From the NCBI GenBank assembly GCA_013141065.1, contig JABFRR010000011.1, positions 82,348 through 146,347 of the forward strand: DNA of 64,000 nucleotides, read 5' to 3'. Below, in pieces: positions 39,145-48,149 of this stretch. The position numbers and the translations under genes were made by a program. Positions within the stretch are counted from its first letter, which is position 1. Each line of letters opens with the position of its first letter. Origin of the DNA: Bacteriovoracaceae bacterium. Lineage in GTDB: Bacteria; Bdellovibrionota; Bacteriovoracia; Bacteriovoracales; Bacteriovoracaceae. The notes below the pieces were generated by a model. It saw only the letters and a program-made list of their open reading frames with translations, had not been told where the DNA came from and did no database searches.

Positions 39145-40062
39145 ATGAAAAAATTATTAATATCTTTAGCTTTTCTAATGGTTTTAGGATCATGTTCTTC
39201 TCTGAAAAAAATAAATAATGATCAAAAAAAACTCAATCAAGTATTTATAAATGATTCTCACTGGAATGATTTAACAAAAGTGTTGATTCAAAATAAAGAC
39301 CAAAACCTAGACAAAAATTTATCTATACACCACCCGAACCTTCTGTCCCAAATCAATCAAGACTCAAAGGACCCATACTTACTCATGTTTTGGGGGAAAA
39401 GTTACAATATTGACGCAAGTAATAATAAAATAATCGTTGATGAAGGGCTCTTAAAAGAACTTCATCAAAAATTTAATATTTTTACAACAAATACCCAGGC
39501 CCATGCAGGAATCATCCATACCTATGGTTATCTTTTTAGCCTCTTGGATACACCATATGGATTTAAGCGAAAGCGCTGGATTGATCAATCCTTAAATTCA
39601 GCTTTTTCATTCGAAAAATTAAGTCTTTCTCCTGATGCAATTGAGGGTGGACTTCTATCTAATCTCACCTATTTTATCGGAATGATTACTTTAAAAAATA
39701 AAACTAACTTACAACTCTTAAAAAATGTTTCACAAGAAGTTCAACATTTTAACTACGATGGATTAAAAAAATATCGGCTTGAAGAGAAGAGTAAAGACGT
39801 AATTATAAAAACAACTTTTGTTTCATTTCCCAAAAATATGGCCCAAGAGGATAACAGCTATCTTTTAATCTACACAATTTTTGACCTCACGCTTGATAAA
39901 GAATATCTCATCACTGCTTTTCCTATAAATCAAAAAACTTTTTTAAATGCCCAAGACAAAAAGTATCTTGGAAAAAATAAGAATATTTCATTGAGATATA
40001 ATGCAGCTTTAGATCATTTTGTTCAAGGGACTTTAGGCTCCAGGACTTTTTTCAACAATTAA
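39145..40062 (+). CDS. lipoprotein, TatT/TRAP-associated-like
   Basis: 305 residues; the lipoprotein signal ends LGSC near residue 17. The body is helical, with motifs such as DPYLLMFWGKSY near 75, HAGIIHTYGYLFSLLD near 115 and a longer beta-rich C-terminal third. The first part is loosely like the helical TatT lipoproteins that work with TRAP transporters; none is nearby, so this is weak. The stop lies inside the end of the convergent mechanosensitive channel gene, a 30-base overlap. Confidence 0.6.
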   Translation: MKKLLISLAFLMVLGSCSSLKKINNDQKKLNQVFINDSHWNDLTKVLIQNKDQNLDKNLSIHHPNLLSQINQDSKDPYLLMFWGKSYNIDASNNKIIVDEGLLKELHQKFNIFTTNTQAHAGIIHTYGYLFSLLDTPYGFKRKRWIDQSLNSAFSFEKLSLSPDAIEGGLLSNLTYFIGMITLKNKTNLQLLKNVSQEVQHFNYDGLKKYRLEEKSKDVIIKTTFVSFPKNMAQEDNSYLLIYTIFDLTLDKEYLITAFPINQKTFLNAQDKKYLGKNKNISLRYNAALDHFVQGTLGSRTFFNN

Positions 40063-41733
40063 AGGTTGCAACTGCAAAGGAGAACTAAAGTTTATATTGA
40101 TCTCTTTTGCTGTTTGTAAAATTGCTAAAATAAATTTATGCCGCTCTGAGAGTTCGACTGTTCCAATCGTTGTCTTAAAATATACATTCACCAAAATATT
40201 AATTGCTTTATCAGTCATGTCAAAAATGTAAACTTGAGCTGTTGCTGGATCAATGACTTGATGTATTTGGCATAAATACCTCAAGCGTTCACAATAATCT
40301 TCTAAAACTTCTGTTGGAGTTTCATAATCAATTTGCAAGAGAACTCTAAATCTTCGAGATTCCCTCATGCCATAATTATCGATGGCCATATTGGCGAGAA
40401 CATTATTGGGCAAAGTCACCACCGACTGGTGAGGTGTTCTTATTCTGGTACTTCTAAAGCCGACTTCTTCAACCGTTCCTTCCAATCCTTTATCTAGTAA
40501 GACATAGTCCCCAATCAGAAATGGACGATCGATAATCAATGTTACCGAACCAAAGAGATTTGAAATTGTGTCTTTAGCCGCTAAAGCTACTGCCACCCCC
40601 CCAATTCCAAGACCAGCAAGAATGCTTCCAATATCAAAAGTTAAACTATGAGCGACTAAAATTGTTCCAAAAGAGACAACTAAAACTTTTGAAGTTTTTG
40701 ACAAAATTGGAATGAGAACATCATCAAATTTATTGGCAGTGTCTTTGGCAATTTTTGCAAAGTGCATGCTGATAAGATCAACGATCTTAAGTGATGACCA
40801 GACTGAAGAGATAGCTATCAATATATAAAAGACTCTGACTAAAAATTCATAGCTAGTGAGATCTATTTCAATAACTCTTATTCCGGCCATACACATAAGA
40901 GAAAAAGCCAGTAGGCCAAAAGGCAAAGTGGATTTGTAATGATCTTTTTCCTTAAACATTAAAGATTCTTTTTTGACTAAATCATGTATATAAATTGTCG
41001 CAAGAAACCGCGAAAGACTAAGTGCGATTAAGGCCAAAATAAAAATAAATAAAAATCCTAACCATTGAGCTTTTGAAAAAAAGAAAACTGTCTCTGACAT
41101 CCAAATTGGCAAAGAGGCTTTGATTTTTGTTTTCCAATTACTGTACTCTAATACCCCACTAACAACAGGTAAGTGAGAAACTGTGGAGTATATATGTCCT
41201 AAGGACTGGACAGTTTCTGCAGAAAATCTCCAAGCTCCATCGGCATTTTTCTCAATAGCAATTTCGGCATCTATACTGGAGTCATTTTTTGAAATTGCTT
41301 GTTTTCGAAAATACCATTTCGGGCCATTGGGATTATTCGGTATACTCTCAAGGTCAATTTTTGCTATACGATCTAGGGTGTTTATTAATCGCTCAGCCGC
41401 TTGTCGACCTACTCGTTGCCTAAAATTTTCTTCGATCTGTGTTAAGTTAAATGTCCTTGCTGCCTGATCAAAATAAAGCTGTGCTCGTCCTGTTCCTTTT
41501 TTAACTTCATCCATGGCAACCAAAAAAGTACTCATCGTCTCTCTTGGACTTTTAAGCTTCTCCAGTTCTTCGTATCTTAAATACGCGACTGAAGAATCCA
41601 TTTCAATCTCTAAATCTTTGTTTGATGAGGAACTATTTTTTTCATTTACGATAGTCTCTTTTAAGACTGCTCCTGGTATTTGAGCAAATAATGTCGGCTG
41701 TGTTAAATAGAAAAATATTAATAAAAATTTCAT
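40033..41733 (-). CDS. MscS-type mechanosensitive channel with periplasmic N-domain
   Basis: About 566 residues from the ATG at 41733, which has AAGGA six bases upstream and begins a Sec signal (MKFLLIFFYLTQP, cleavage LFAQ). A periplasmic domain of about 200 residues follows, then four to five membrane segments (about 210-400) and the MscS core: GLGIGGVAVALAAKDTISN (pore helix), then DRPFLIGDYVLLDKGLEGTV and RTPHQSVVTLPNNVL. It releases solutes on osmotic downshift. The large exported N-terminal domain puts it with the MscK/YnaI-like extended forms. Confidence 0.9.
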   Translation of the reverse strand: MKFLLIFFYLTQPTLFAQIPGAVLKETIVNEKNSSSSNKDLEIEMDSSVAYLRYEELEKLKSPRETMSTFLVAMDEVKKGTGRAQLYFDQAARTFNLTQIEENFRQRVGRQAAERLINTLDRIAKIDLESIPNNPNGPKWYFRKQAISKNDSSIDAEIAIEKNADGAWRFSAETVQSLGHIYSTVSHLPVVSGVLEYSNWKTKIKASLPIWMSETVFFFSKAQWLGFLFIFILALIALSLSRFLATIYIHDLVKKESLMFKEKDHYKSTLPFGLLAFSLMCMAGIRVIEIDLTSYEFLVRVFYILIAISSVWSSLKIVDLISMHFAKIAKDTANKFDDVLIPILSKTSKVLVVSFGTILVAHSLTFDIGSILAGLGIGGVAVALAAKDTISNLFGSVTLIIDRPFLIGDYVLLDKGLEGTVEEVGFRSTRIRTPHQSVVTLPNNVLANMAIDNYGMRESRRFRVLLQIDYETPTEVLEDYCERLRYLCQIHQVIDPATAQVYIFDMTDKAINILVNVYFKTTIGTVELSERHKFILAILQTAKEININFSSPLQLQPLIVEKSPGA

Positions 41734-41903
41734 GAAGATTCCTTGAAGTGTAGAGTAAAAATACATTGAAAGAAGTAAACTGGTCAAGAATTGCTGACCA
41801 TGTCATCAAAAAATATTTCATACAAAGTGTTTCATCATTAGTGGGATATCCATAACTGTATTAAAATAAAGTAACCGCAATCTGCTTCTCAAGGATGAGA
41901 TGA

Positions 41904-42977
41904 ATGAAAAAAATATTTTTACTTATTTTAGTCTTACTGTCTATCCCAACACTCTTTGCCCAAGATGTTTCTGAAGGGGTCTATGTTAAAAAGACCAATG
42001 AATCTCAATTTAATTTACTCAAGTCTCGCAATGAATTCACCATCGACCATATAAGTGAACAAGGTTTTGAACTTTATGGGCCAGTTGGCACCAGTCAATT
42101 TTTAAAATTTAATAATATCGAATTTGAATTTTTAAAAAAAATTCCTGTCACCATCGCTGCGACTTATCCTAGCCCTGAAGAAATTGAACTAGAGCTTAAA
42201 TCTCTAACCTCAAAATATTCATCAATAAGTAAAATGTTTTCAATCGGAAATTCGGTTAAGAAAAGATCATTGTGGGTCATTAAAATTTCTAAAAATGTCG
42301 GTGTTAATGATCATCGACCTGAGTTTAAATATATTGCAAACATGCATGGTGATGAAATAGTGGGAAGAGAGCTGATGGTAAGATTTATCAAAGACCTACT
42401 CTCCCAATACGGAAAGGACCAACAAATCACGAACCTTATAGATCGAGCTCAAATATATATAATGCCTTCAATGAATCCAGACGGTGCTGCTAATAAAAAC
42501 CGAGGGAATGCTAATTCCATTGATCTTAATAGAAATTTTCCAGATTTTTCTACAAATGATAACAAAGACACAACCTTGGGTAGACAGCCAGAGACACAGG
42601 CAGTAATGAATTGGCAGACTCAAAGAAACTTTAAACTCTCGGCAAATTTTCATGGTGGTGCAGAGGTTGTCAATTATCCTTGGGATACATCGGCAAGTAA
42701 ATTTCCAGAGCAAGATTACTTAAAAGAATTAAGTCTTGAATATGCAGGCTTAACTCCATACATTGCAATGTCTTCTACTTTTAAAAATGGAATCACAAAT
42801 GGTTATGCTTGGTATGAAGTTAACGGAGGAATGCAAGATTGGAGTCTCTACTACAAAAAAGACCTGCAATTAACTATCGAACTATCAAACCCCAAATGGC
42901 CTGAATACGATAAGATTGATTTTTACTATCAAGAAAATAAAATCGCTCTCTTGAACTTAATTCAAAGGGTGTTGTAA
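41904..42977 (+). CDS. secreted M14 zinc carboxypeptidase
   Basis: 357 residues with a Sec signal (cleavage LFAQ near 19). Zinc ligands follow the M14 pattern: His and Glu in MHGDEIVG near 150, His in NFHGGAEVV near 248. Substrate residues are in LNRNFPDF near 213 and the catalytic Glu in LTIELSNPKWP near 330. The short-insert SMNPDGA segment fits the carboxypeptidase D/N branch. A propeptide-like region of about 90 residues precedes the domain. It should remove C-terminal residues from peptides outside the cytoplasm. Confidence 0.9.
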   Translation: MKKIFLLILVLLSIPTLFAQDVSEGVYVKKTNESQFNLLKSRNEFTIDHISEQGFELYGPVGTSQFLKFNNIEFEFLKKIPVTIAATYPSPEEIELELKSLTSKYSSISKMFSIGNSVKKRSLWVIKISKNVGVNDHRPEFKYIANMHGDEIVGRELMVRFIKDLLSQYGKDQQITNLIDRAQIYIMPSMNPDGAANKNRGNANSIDLNRNFPDFSTNDNKDTTLGRQPETQAVMNWQTQRNFKLSANFHGGAEVVNYPWDTSASKFPEQDYLKELSLEYAGLTPYIAMSSTFKNGITNGYAWYEVNGGMQDWSLYYKKDLQLTIELSNPKWPEYDKIDFYYQENKIALLNLIQRVL

Positions 42978-42980
42978 TAA

Positions 42981-43706
42981 TTAAATGTTTATTTTGTGCT
43001 TATTAAATAACTGCTCAAACTCGCTCATATGTATCGGTGAATTAGGGGTCATGATGGCCCTTAATGTGTAAGTGTGATCTTCTTCTTTATTGATGAGTAT
43101 TTGATCTTTTGAAAAATATTTATCTTTAAAAAGTTCATCTAATTCAAAACTATTTAAAAAAGTAATATCAATTTTACCTTCTAGTAATTCGTTTAAATTT
43201 TCTTTTAGGGAAGTTCCAAAGCTTATGCCTTCAATTTTTTTATTCTCAGAAATCTTATGATCCGTTTGCATGTTTAGAAGTTTATAGTGATACCCTAAAA
43301 TTAACTTTATCTTTTTATCTTTAAAATTTGAAAAAAAACTTTGATCTCTGTTATTGGCCTTTAGAGCAATAATCACCTCTTGTCCCTTGGCCAAAACAGA
43401 TGAAGTGTTATAATTAATTTTCTCTTGAGACCAACCCCAAGATTCATCTTCAAACAAAATTACATCAAATTTTCCAGTAGTGAAGTCTCTATATCGACGT
43501 TTGGCACTGGTTAAAACAAATTGAAATTTATATTTATCTTGTGATTGATTGAATTTTTTGATGATCTCTATCGTGTGACCACTTTTTCCTTCATATTCTA
43601 CAAAAGGGTAAAACTCATATCCCCCCACCTTTACTAAAATTTTAGCATCAGAGGAATTAGGTAACAAAAACAAAAGGGACAATAAAATAGTTATAAAATA
43701 ATTCAT
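42981..43706 (-). CDS. orphan periplasmic solute-binding protein (SBP family 3-like)
   Basis: 241 residues with a Sec signal (cleavage SDA near 21). The pattern resembles family-3 binding proteins: KVGGYEFYPFVEYEGKSG, HTIEIIKKFN, FDVILFEDESWGWS near 80, KDKKIKLILGYHY near 125 and KIDITFLNSFEL near 190. It is more divergent than the gene at 38299. It ends the tolC-ykgJ-type operon (17 bases after the YkgJ-like gene), with no transporter genes nearby. Confidence 0.7.
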   Translation of the reverse strand: MNYFITILLSLLFLLPNSSDAKILVKVGGYEFYPFVEYEGKSGHTIEIIKKFNQSQDKYKFQFVLTSAKRRYRDFTTGKFDVILFEDESWGWSQEKINYNTSSVLAKGQEVIIALKANNRDQSFFSNFKDKKIKLILGYHYKLLNMQTDHKISENKKIEGISFGTSLKENLNELLEGKIDITFLNSFELDELFKDKYFSKDQILINKEEDHTYTLRAIMTPNSPIHMSEFEQLFNKHKINI

Positions 43707-43723
43707 TAAATATTGGACTCGAT

Positions 43724-44224
43724 TTATAAAGCTTGCAGCTCTTTTTTTAATTTCACTAGGCGAACTCTCTCATCTTTTTTAATAGATTTAGCTGCTATCG
43801 ATAATAATGTATTCATTCTTTCCAAGTTCAACCAATCACTTTTATCTGGATCACCTTTTTCAAAATTAAGCCTACAATAATCAAGACTATTTTCACTAGA
43901 TAAATAAAGTGGCAATCCTTGTGTTCGACAAATTAATGGTCTCGCCTCGTAAATAGTACAACTATCATTGACTAAAAAGACACAGTTCTTTTTATCACCT
44001 TCAATCTGCCAAGTTTGGCGCAATGAATTTCTTTTTTCACTATCAAGAGAATTAAACCAATCTCTCACTCGCTGCGCTTCTACCTCAAATATACTTATAT
44101 CAGTTTGACAACATTTTGAACATCCCTGCTTACATTGCATTTGATCAATGTTTTTTGAGTAGACTTTTTCAAAAAAAGAGCTGGCATTTTCCTGAAGAGA
44201 GATAACTGGATTTGGAGTATTCAT
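43724..44224 (-). CDS. YkgJ-family Cys-cluster protein
   Basis: 166 residues. The defining cysteines are CKQGCSKCC near residue 31 and CVFL, SCTIYEARPLICRTQG near 85-105, which match the UPF0153/YkgJ family thought to bind zinc or an iron-sulfur cluster. No signal peptide, so cytoplasmic. The start overlaps the stop of the TolC-family gene by one base (TAATG), which ties it to an export operon; the functional link is unknown. Confidence 0.88.
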   Translation of the reverse strand: MNTPNPVISLQENASSFFEKVYSKNIDQMQCKQGCSKCCQTDISIFEVEAQRVRDWFNSLDSEKRNSLRQTWQIEGDKKNCVFLVNDSCTIYEARPLICRTQGLPLYLSSENSLDYCRLNFEKGDPDKSDWLNLERMNTLLSIAAKSIKKDERVRLVKLKKELQAL

Positions 44225-45456
44225 TACGGCAAAATTCCAGCAGCAACTTCTATTTGTTTCTTACTAAGCACTGCCAAAATTTGGGTCTTTTCAGAATCTC
44301 TCTTGCGATCGAGATATAAATTTAACGCAGTCAAAACATCCAAATTTGTGACAAGTCCAAGCCTGTAATCACGCAGAGTTTCTTCATAACTTTTCCTGGC
44401 ACGATCTAGAGCCTGATCAAAAGGAGTTATTTGATCACGATAGCGCTTGAAAGCTTCAAAACGACTTGAAAGTTCAACGGTTAACTTTCTTTTTAAATCT
44501 ATCAACTGATACTGAGAAGTTAATTTTTTTTCAACTTCAATTTTAACCTGACTTCGTGAACTTCCCCCTTCGTATAGTGGAACTGTTAGATTAACGCCAA
44601 CGTCCCAGTCTGCATTTTTATAGGTCGTACTGCCATCTTTGTAGGCATAATAGTTTGATGATAGGTCAATTTTTGGCATCAAGTGATTTTTAGCAATAGT
44701 TAAATTTCTATTGAATTTTTCGATTTCTAGTTGCTTATTTTCTACATCCTCTCTACTAAGGGCCAACTGTAAATACTCATCAAAGGGTTTTATATCCAAT
44801 AGATTTTCGAGAGTCGCTTCTTTGATTTTATTTTCACTTAGACCAGTCAATAAAATTAACTTCTCTAAGGCTTGTTTATAAAGTCCTTCACCATTAATCA
44901 ACTGGGCCTCAACCGAAGCTAACTGAGCCTCTGCTTGCAACAGCTCTCCTCTACGAGAGCGACCAATTTGGACTCTTTTTTTAATTTCTAATACCCGCTC
45001 ATTGCTTTGCTTTTTGAGTAAATCGAGATTTTTCACTTCGCTTAAATTCAAAAGAAAATTAAAATAAGCTTCAACGACTTCTGTATAGATGCCCAATTGA
45101 TCAAGCTTCTTTGTATTTTTAATAATAACTTCGTCTACTTTAAAATTTCCTAGTTTATCGCTGTCTTTTCCCCCGTTAAAAAGATTGGCCGTCAAGTTAA
45201 GTCCAACTGCTTTTTGAGTGAGGGCCTCATCTTGTTTTAAGTAAGAACCTTTGGCCGACAAAACAGGAAAATAGAGGCTTCTTGCTTGGTTCGTCGCTTC
45301 AATGGCCTGTTGATACTTCGAGTCATTTACTTTGTCACTTTGATAAATTCCAAGTGCGCTACTAAAACTTTCTTCGAGCGTCAGGCCTAGGGCTCCACTA
45401 GAATAAAATGAAAAGACGAGTAAGAGTGTGAAGAACTTTGAGTATTGAAAAACCAT
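44224..45456 (-). CDS. TolC-family outer-membrane channel
   Basis: 410 residues with AGGA seven bases before ATG and a Sec signal (cleavage ALG near 24). Two outer-membrane efflux protein repeats: the first half has the TLEESFSSALG start, long helices and LNLTANLFNGGK; the second repeats with VGVNLTVPLYEGGSSRSQV. These are the barrel strands with the usual Gly-Gly turns. It is the outer channel for a type I secretion or RND pump; no membrane-fusion or pump gene is adjacent. Starts an operon with YkgJ-like and solute-binding genes. Confidence 0.88.
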   Translation of the reverse strand: MVFQYSKFFTLLLVFSFYSSGALGLTLEESFSSALGIYQSDKVNDSKYQQAIEATNQARSLYFPVLSAKGSYLKQDEALTQKAVGLNLTANLFNGGKDSDKLGNFKVDEVIIKNTKKLDQLGIYTEVVEAYFNFLLNLSEVKNLDLLKKQSNERVLEIKKRVQIGRSRRGELLQAEAQLASVEAQLINGEGLYKQALEKLILLTGLSENKIKEATLENLLDIKPFDEYLQLALSREDVENKQLEIEKFNRNLTIAKNHLMPKIDLSSNYYAYKDGSTTYKNADWDVGVNLTVPLYEGGSSRSQVKIEVEKKLTSQYQLIDLKRKLTVELSSRFEAFKRYRDQITPFDQALDRARKSYEETLRDYRLGLVTNLDVLTALNLYLDRKRDSEKTQILAVLSKKQIEVAAGILP

Positions 45457-45470
45457 GGCTTAATTCCTGG

Positions 45471-45537
45471 ATAAAACGTGTGTGATCTTTTAAAGGTGGA
45501 TTCATTAAATCACCGTCGAATAAACGTGTAAATCTTT
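45471..45537. promoter_or_regulatory. direct repeats between tolC-like and BMP operons
   Basis: AAACGTGT-N3-ATCTTT at 45474-45490 and AAACGTGT-N2-ATCTTT at 45522-45537 lie 48 bases apart in the divergent region. The first is only 15-35 bases from the tolC-like start. They could be operator half-sites for one regulator; unproven. Confidence 0.3.
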
Positions 45538-45606
45538 CTACCAAAATTCATTCAATGGTGCTAAAAATGTCTAACTAAAATTCAATTTTTTTCATTAGAG
45601 GGCACT

Positions 45607-46620
45607 ATGAGATTTAACGGCGTTGTTTTATCGGCAATCTTACTTGTGAGTCTCTCACTATCATCTTACTCGCTTAAAGCTGCAACGCTCAAAGTAGGTA
45701 TGGTGACCGACGTTGGTGGTGTAAATGATCAATCATTCAATCAATCTGCATGGGAAGGACTACAAAAAACTAAAAAAGATTTAGGTATAAAAATCAGCTA
45801 CCAAGAATCTAAGCAAGATGCAGATTATCCTGCGAATCTCGAAACTCTTTACGATGCTAAAAATGACCTAATCTGGGGAATTGGATTTAAAATGGCGGAT
45901 GCCATTTTATTAGCAGCAAAACAAAATCCAAAACAAAAATACGCAATTATTGATTATTCGTATGGCAACAAAACTCCGCCAAATGTTTTAGGTGTTATGT
46001 TTAAAGCAGAAGAAGGTGCATTTTTATCTGGCTACCTCGCTTCAAAAATGAGCAAAACAGGCAGTGTTGGTTTTATTGGAGGAATGAGTGTGCCAATTAT
46101 TCATAGTTTCCAGTATGGTTTTAAAGCTGGGGCCTTGTATGCCAACAAAAAAATTAAATTTAACGAGCAATACGCTGAATCTTTCACAGATGCCGCTAAA
46201 GGAAAAGCTATTGCCAATCAAATGATAGGAAAAGGATCTGATGTTATTTTCCATGCAGCTGGAGCAGTAGGAGATGGAGTCATTGAAGCTGTCAAAGAAA
46301 AAAATAAAATGGCCGTTGGAGTTGATCGCGATCAAAACTATCTCGCTCCTAATAATGTTATCACTTCAAGCATGAAGCGAATTGACAATGCTATTTACAA
46401 TGTTGTTAACGATCTTGGTAAGGGAACTTTCAAAGGTGGTACAACGATTGAGTATGGACTAAAAGATGGGGCAGTAGATGTTGCACCAACAACTTCAAAA
46501 ATGGTTCCATCAGTTCTCATGGAAGATATAAGTAAACTTAAAAAAAGTATTGTTGAAGGAAAATTAAAAATACCAGCAACTTCATCTGCTTTTGCTACTT
46601 TTGTTAAGTCACTAAAGTAA
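45607..46620 (+). CDS. BMP/PnrA-type nucleoside-binding protein
   Basis: 337 residues. The mature protein starts after a Sec signal (cleavage KAAT near 26); no lipobox Cys, so it should be free in the periplasm. The family signature is TDVGGVNDQSFNQSAWEGL near 35, followed by WGIGFKMADA near 95 and VDRDQNYLAPNNVITS near 240. PnrA-like proteins bind purine nucleosides for an ABC importer. It is the first gene of a four-gene importer operon; the ATPase gene starts in its stop codon. Confidence 0.92.
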   Translation: MRFNGVVLSAILLVSLSLSSYSLKAATLKVGMVTDVGGVNDQSFNQSAWEGLQKTKKDLGIKISYQESKQDADYPANLETLYDAKNDLIWGIGFKMADAILLAAKQNPKQKYAIIDYSYGNKTPPNVLGVMFKAEEGAFLSGYLASKMSKTGSVGFIGGMSVPIIHSFQYGFKAGALYANKKIKFNEQYAESFTDAAKGKAIANQMIGKGSDVIFHAAGAVGDGVIEAVKEKNKMAVGVDRDQNYLAPNNVITSSMKRIDNAIYNVVNDLGKGTFKGGTTIEYGLKDGAVDVAPTTSKMVPSVLMEDISKLKKSIVEGKLKIPATSSAFATFVKSLK

Positions 46621-48149
46621 TGGCCATCCTAGAGCTTAAAAACCTCACTAAATCTTTTGGGTCACTTCGCGCCTACCACAATATTAACCTGACGGTTATG
46701 AAGGGTGAGGTGCATGCACTTCTTGGTGAAAATGGTGCCGGAAAATCAACACTGATGAAAACTATTTATGGAGAACATGCTCCGGATAGTGGTGGTGAAA
46801 TACTTCTGCATCAAAAAAAAATAAAATTAGAATCTACTGCCGAGGCAATCGCCTTAGGTATAGGCATGGTCCACCAACACTTTCGCCTCGTTCGCCCATT
46901 TAGTGTTCTACAAAATATCATTTTGGGAATAGAGCCAAAAAAATGGGGATTTCTTATCGATTATAAAAGTGCTCGAAATAAAATCGAATCCATAATGGCG
47001 GAGTTTAATTTTTTTGTTGATCTCGACTCTAAAATTGAAACTTTAACCGTCGGCACTCAACAAAGAGTTGAAATTTTAAAAATACTTTATCGAAATGCTG
47101 AACTATTAATTCTTGATGAGCCTACTGCCGTCTTAACCCCACAAGAAATAAAAGATTTTTATATCATTATCAAAAATTTAAAACAAAAAGGGAAAACGAT
47201 TCTCATTATCACTCATAAACTCCATGAAATAAAAGAAATAGCAGATCGTTGTACTATTATTAGAAAAGGTGAATTCATTGAAACACTCACAGTTAAAGAC
47301 GCAAGTGAGCAAGAGTTGGCTTCAAAAATGGTTGGCAGAGAAGTTCTCTTACATGCAGTCAAAAAAGAGGTCTCTCCCACTGATATATGTGTCTTAGAAA
47401 TAAAAAATCTCAATGTTTTAAATTCAAAAAAGCTACCTGCAATAAAAGACTTTAATTTAATTCTCAAAAAAGGATTTATTACGGGACTCGCGGGTATTGA
47501 TGGTAATGGCCAAAGTGAATTAGTTCAGGCCCTCACTGGACTTAAAAAAAGTGAAAGTGGATCTGTTAAAATTAACGAGAAAGCTATAACTAATTTGACT
47601 CCCCTAGAAATCTATCAAAATAAACTTGGTATGATTCCAGAAGACAGACAAAGAGTCGGACTCGTCATGGATTATTCAATTAAAGAAAATTTAGTTCTGC
47701 AAACAATAGATCAAATTCCTTTTTCAAAATATGGTGTGATCTTAAATAATGAGCTCAATAAATTTGCAGTAAAACTTATTGAACGTTTTGATATTAGACC
47801 CACAGATCCTGAAATAAAAGCTCGCAATCTTTCTGGGGGTAATCAACAAAAAGTTATTCTAGCTAGAGAAATTGAACACAATCCTGAAGTGCTTATTGCT
47901 TTTCAACCAACTCGAGGTCTTGATGTTGGAGCAATTGAATACATTCATTCAGAACTCATCAAGTTAAGAGACTCGGGAAAAGCAGTATTTCTTATTTCTT
48001 ACGAACTTGATGAAATCTTGTCTCTGAGTGATGAGATCGCTGTCATTTGTGAAGGAAAACTTACAGCTTTATTGTCTCAACAAGAAATCAGTAATAATAA
48101 AAACTTAAAAGAAACCTTAGGCTTTTATATGGCCGGAGGAATAAAGTGA
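46620..48149 (+). CDS. BMP importer ATPase (two NBDs)
   Basis: 509 residues with two nucleotide-binding domains, as in RbsA/YufO-type importers. NBD1: GENGAGKSTLMK near 37, and LILDEPTAVLT. NBD2 is degenerate: GIDGNGQSELVQ instead of a Walker A GKS, normal LSGGNQQKV, and LIAFQPTRGLD where the usual DE is FQ, a change seen across this family. So only NBD1 should be a full hydrolysis site. It overlaps the binding-protein stop by one base (TAATG) and the permease start by GTGA. Drives nucleoside uptake. Confidence 0.92.
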   Translation: MAILELKNLTKSFGSLRAYHNINLTVMKGEVHALLGENGAGKSTLMKTIYGEHAPDSGGEILLHQKKIKLESTAEAIALGIGMVHQHFRLVRPFSVLQNIILGIEPKKWGFLIDYKSARNKIESIMAEFNFFVDLDSKIETLTVGTQQRVEILKILYRNAELLILDEPTAVLTPQEIKDFYIIIKNLKQKGKTILIITHKLHEIKEIADRCTIIRKGEFIETLTVKDASEQELASKMVGREVLLHAVKKEVSPTDICVLEIKNLNVLNSKKLPAIKDFNLILKKGFITGLAGIDGNGQSELVQALTGLKKSESGSVKINEKAITNLTPLEIYQNKLGMIPEDRQRVGLVMDYSIKENLVLQTIDQIPFSKYGVILNNELNKFAVKLIERFDIRPTDPEIKARNLSGGNQQKVILAREIEHNPEVLIAFQPTRGLDVGAIEYIHSELIKLRDSGKAVFLISYELDEILSLSDEIAVICEGKLTALLSQQEISNNKNLKETLGFYMAGGIK

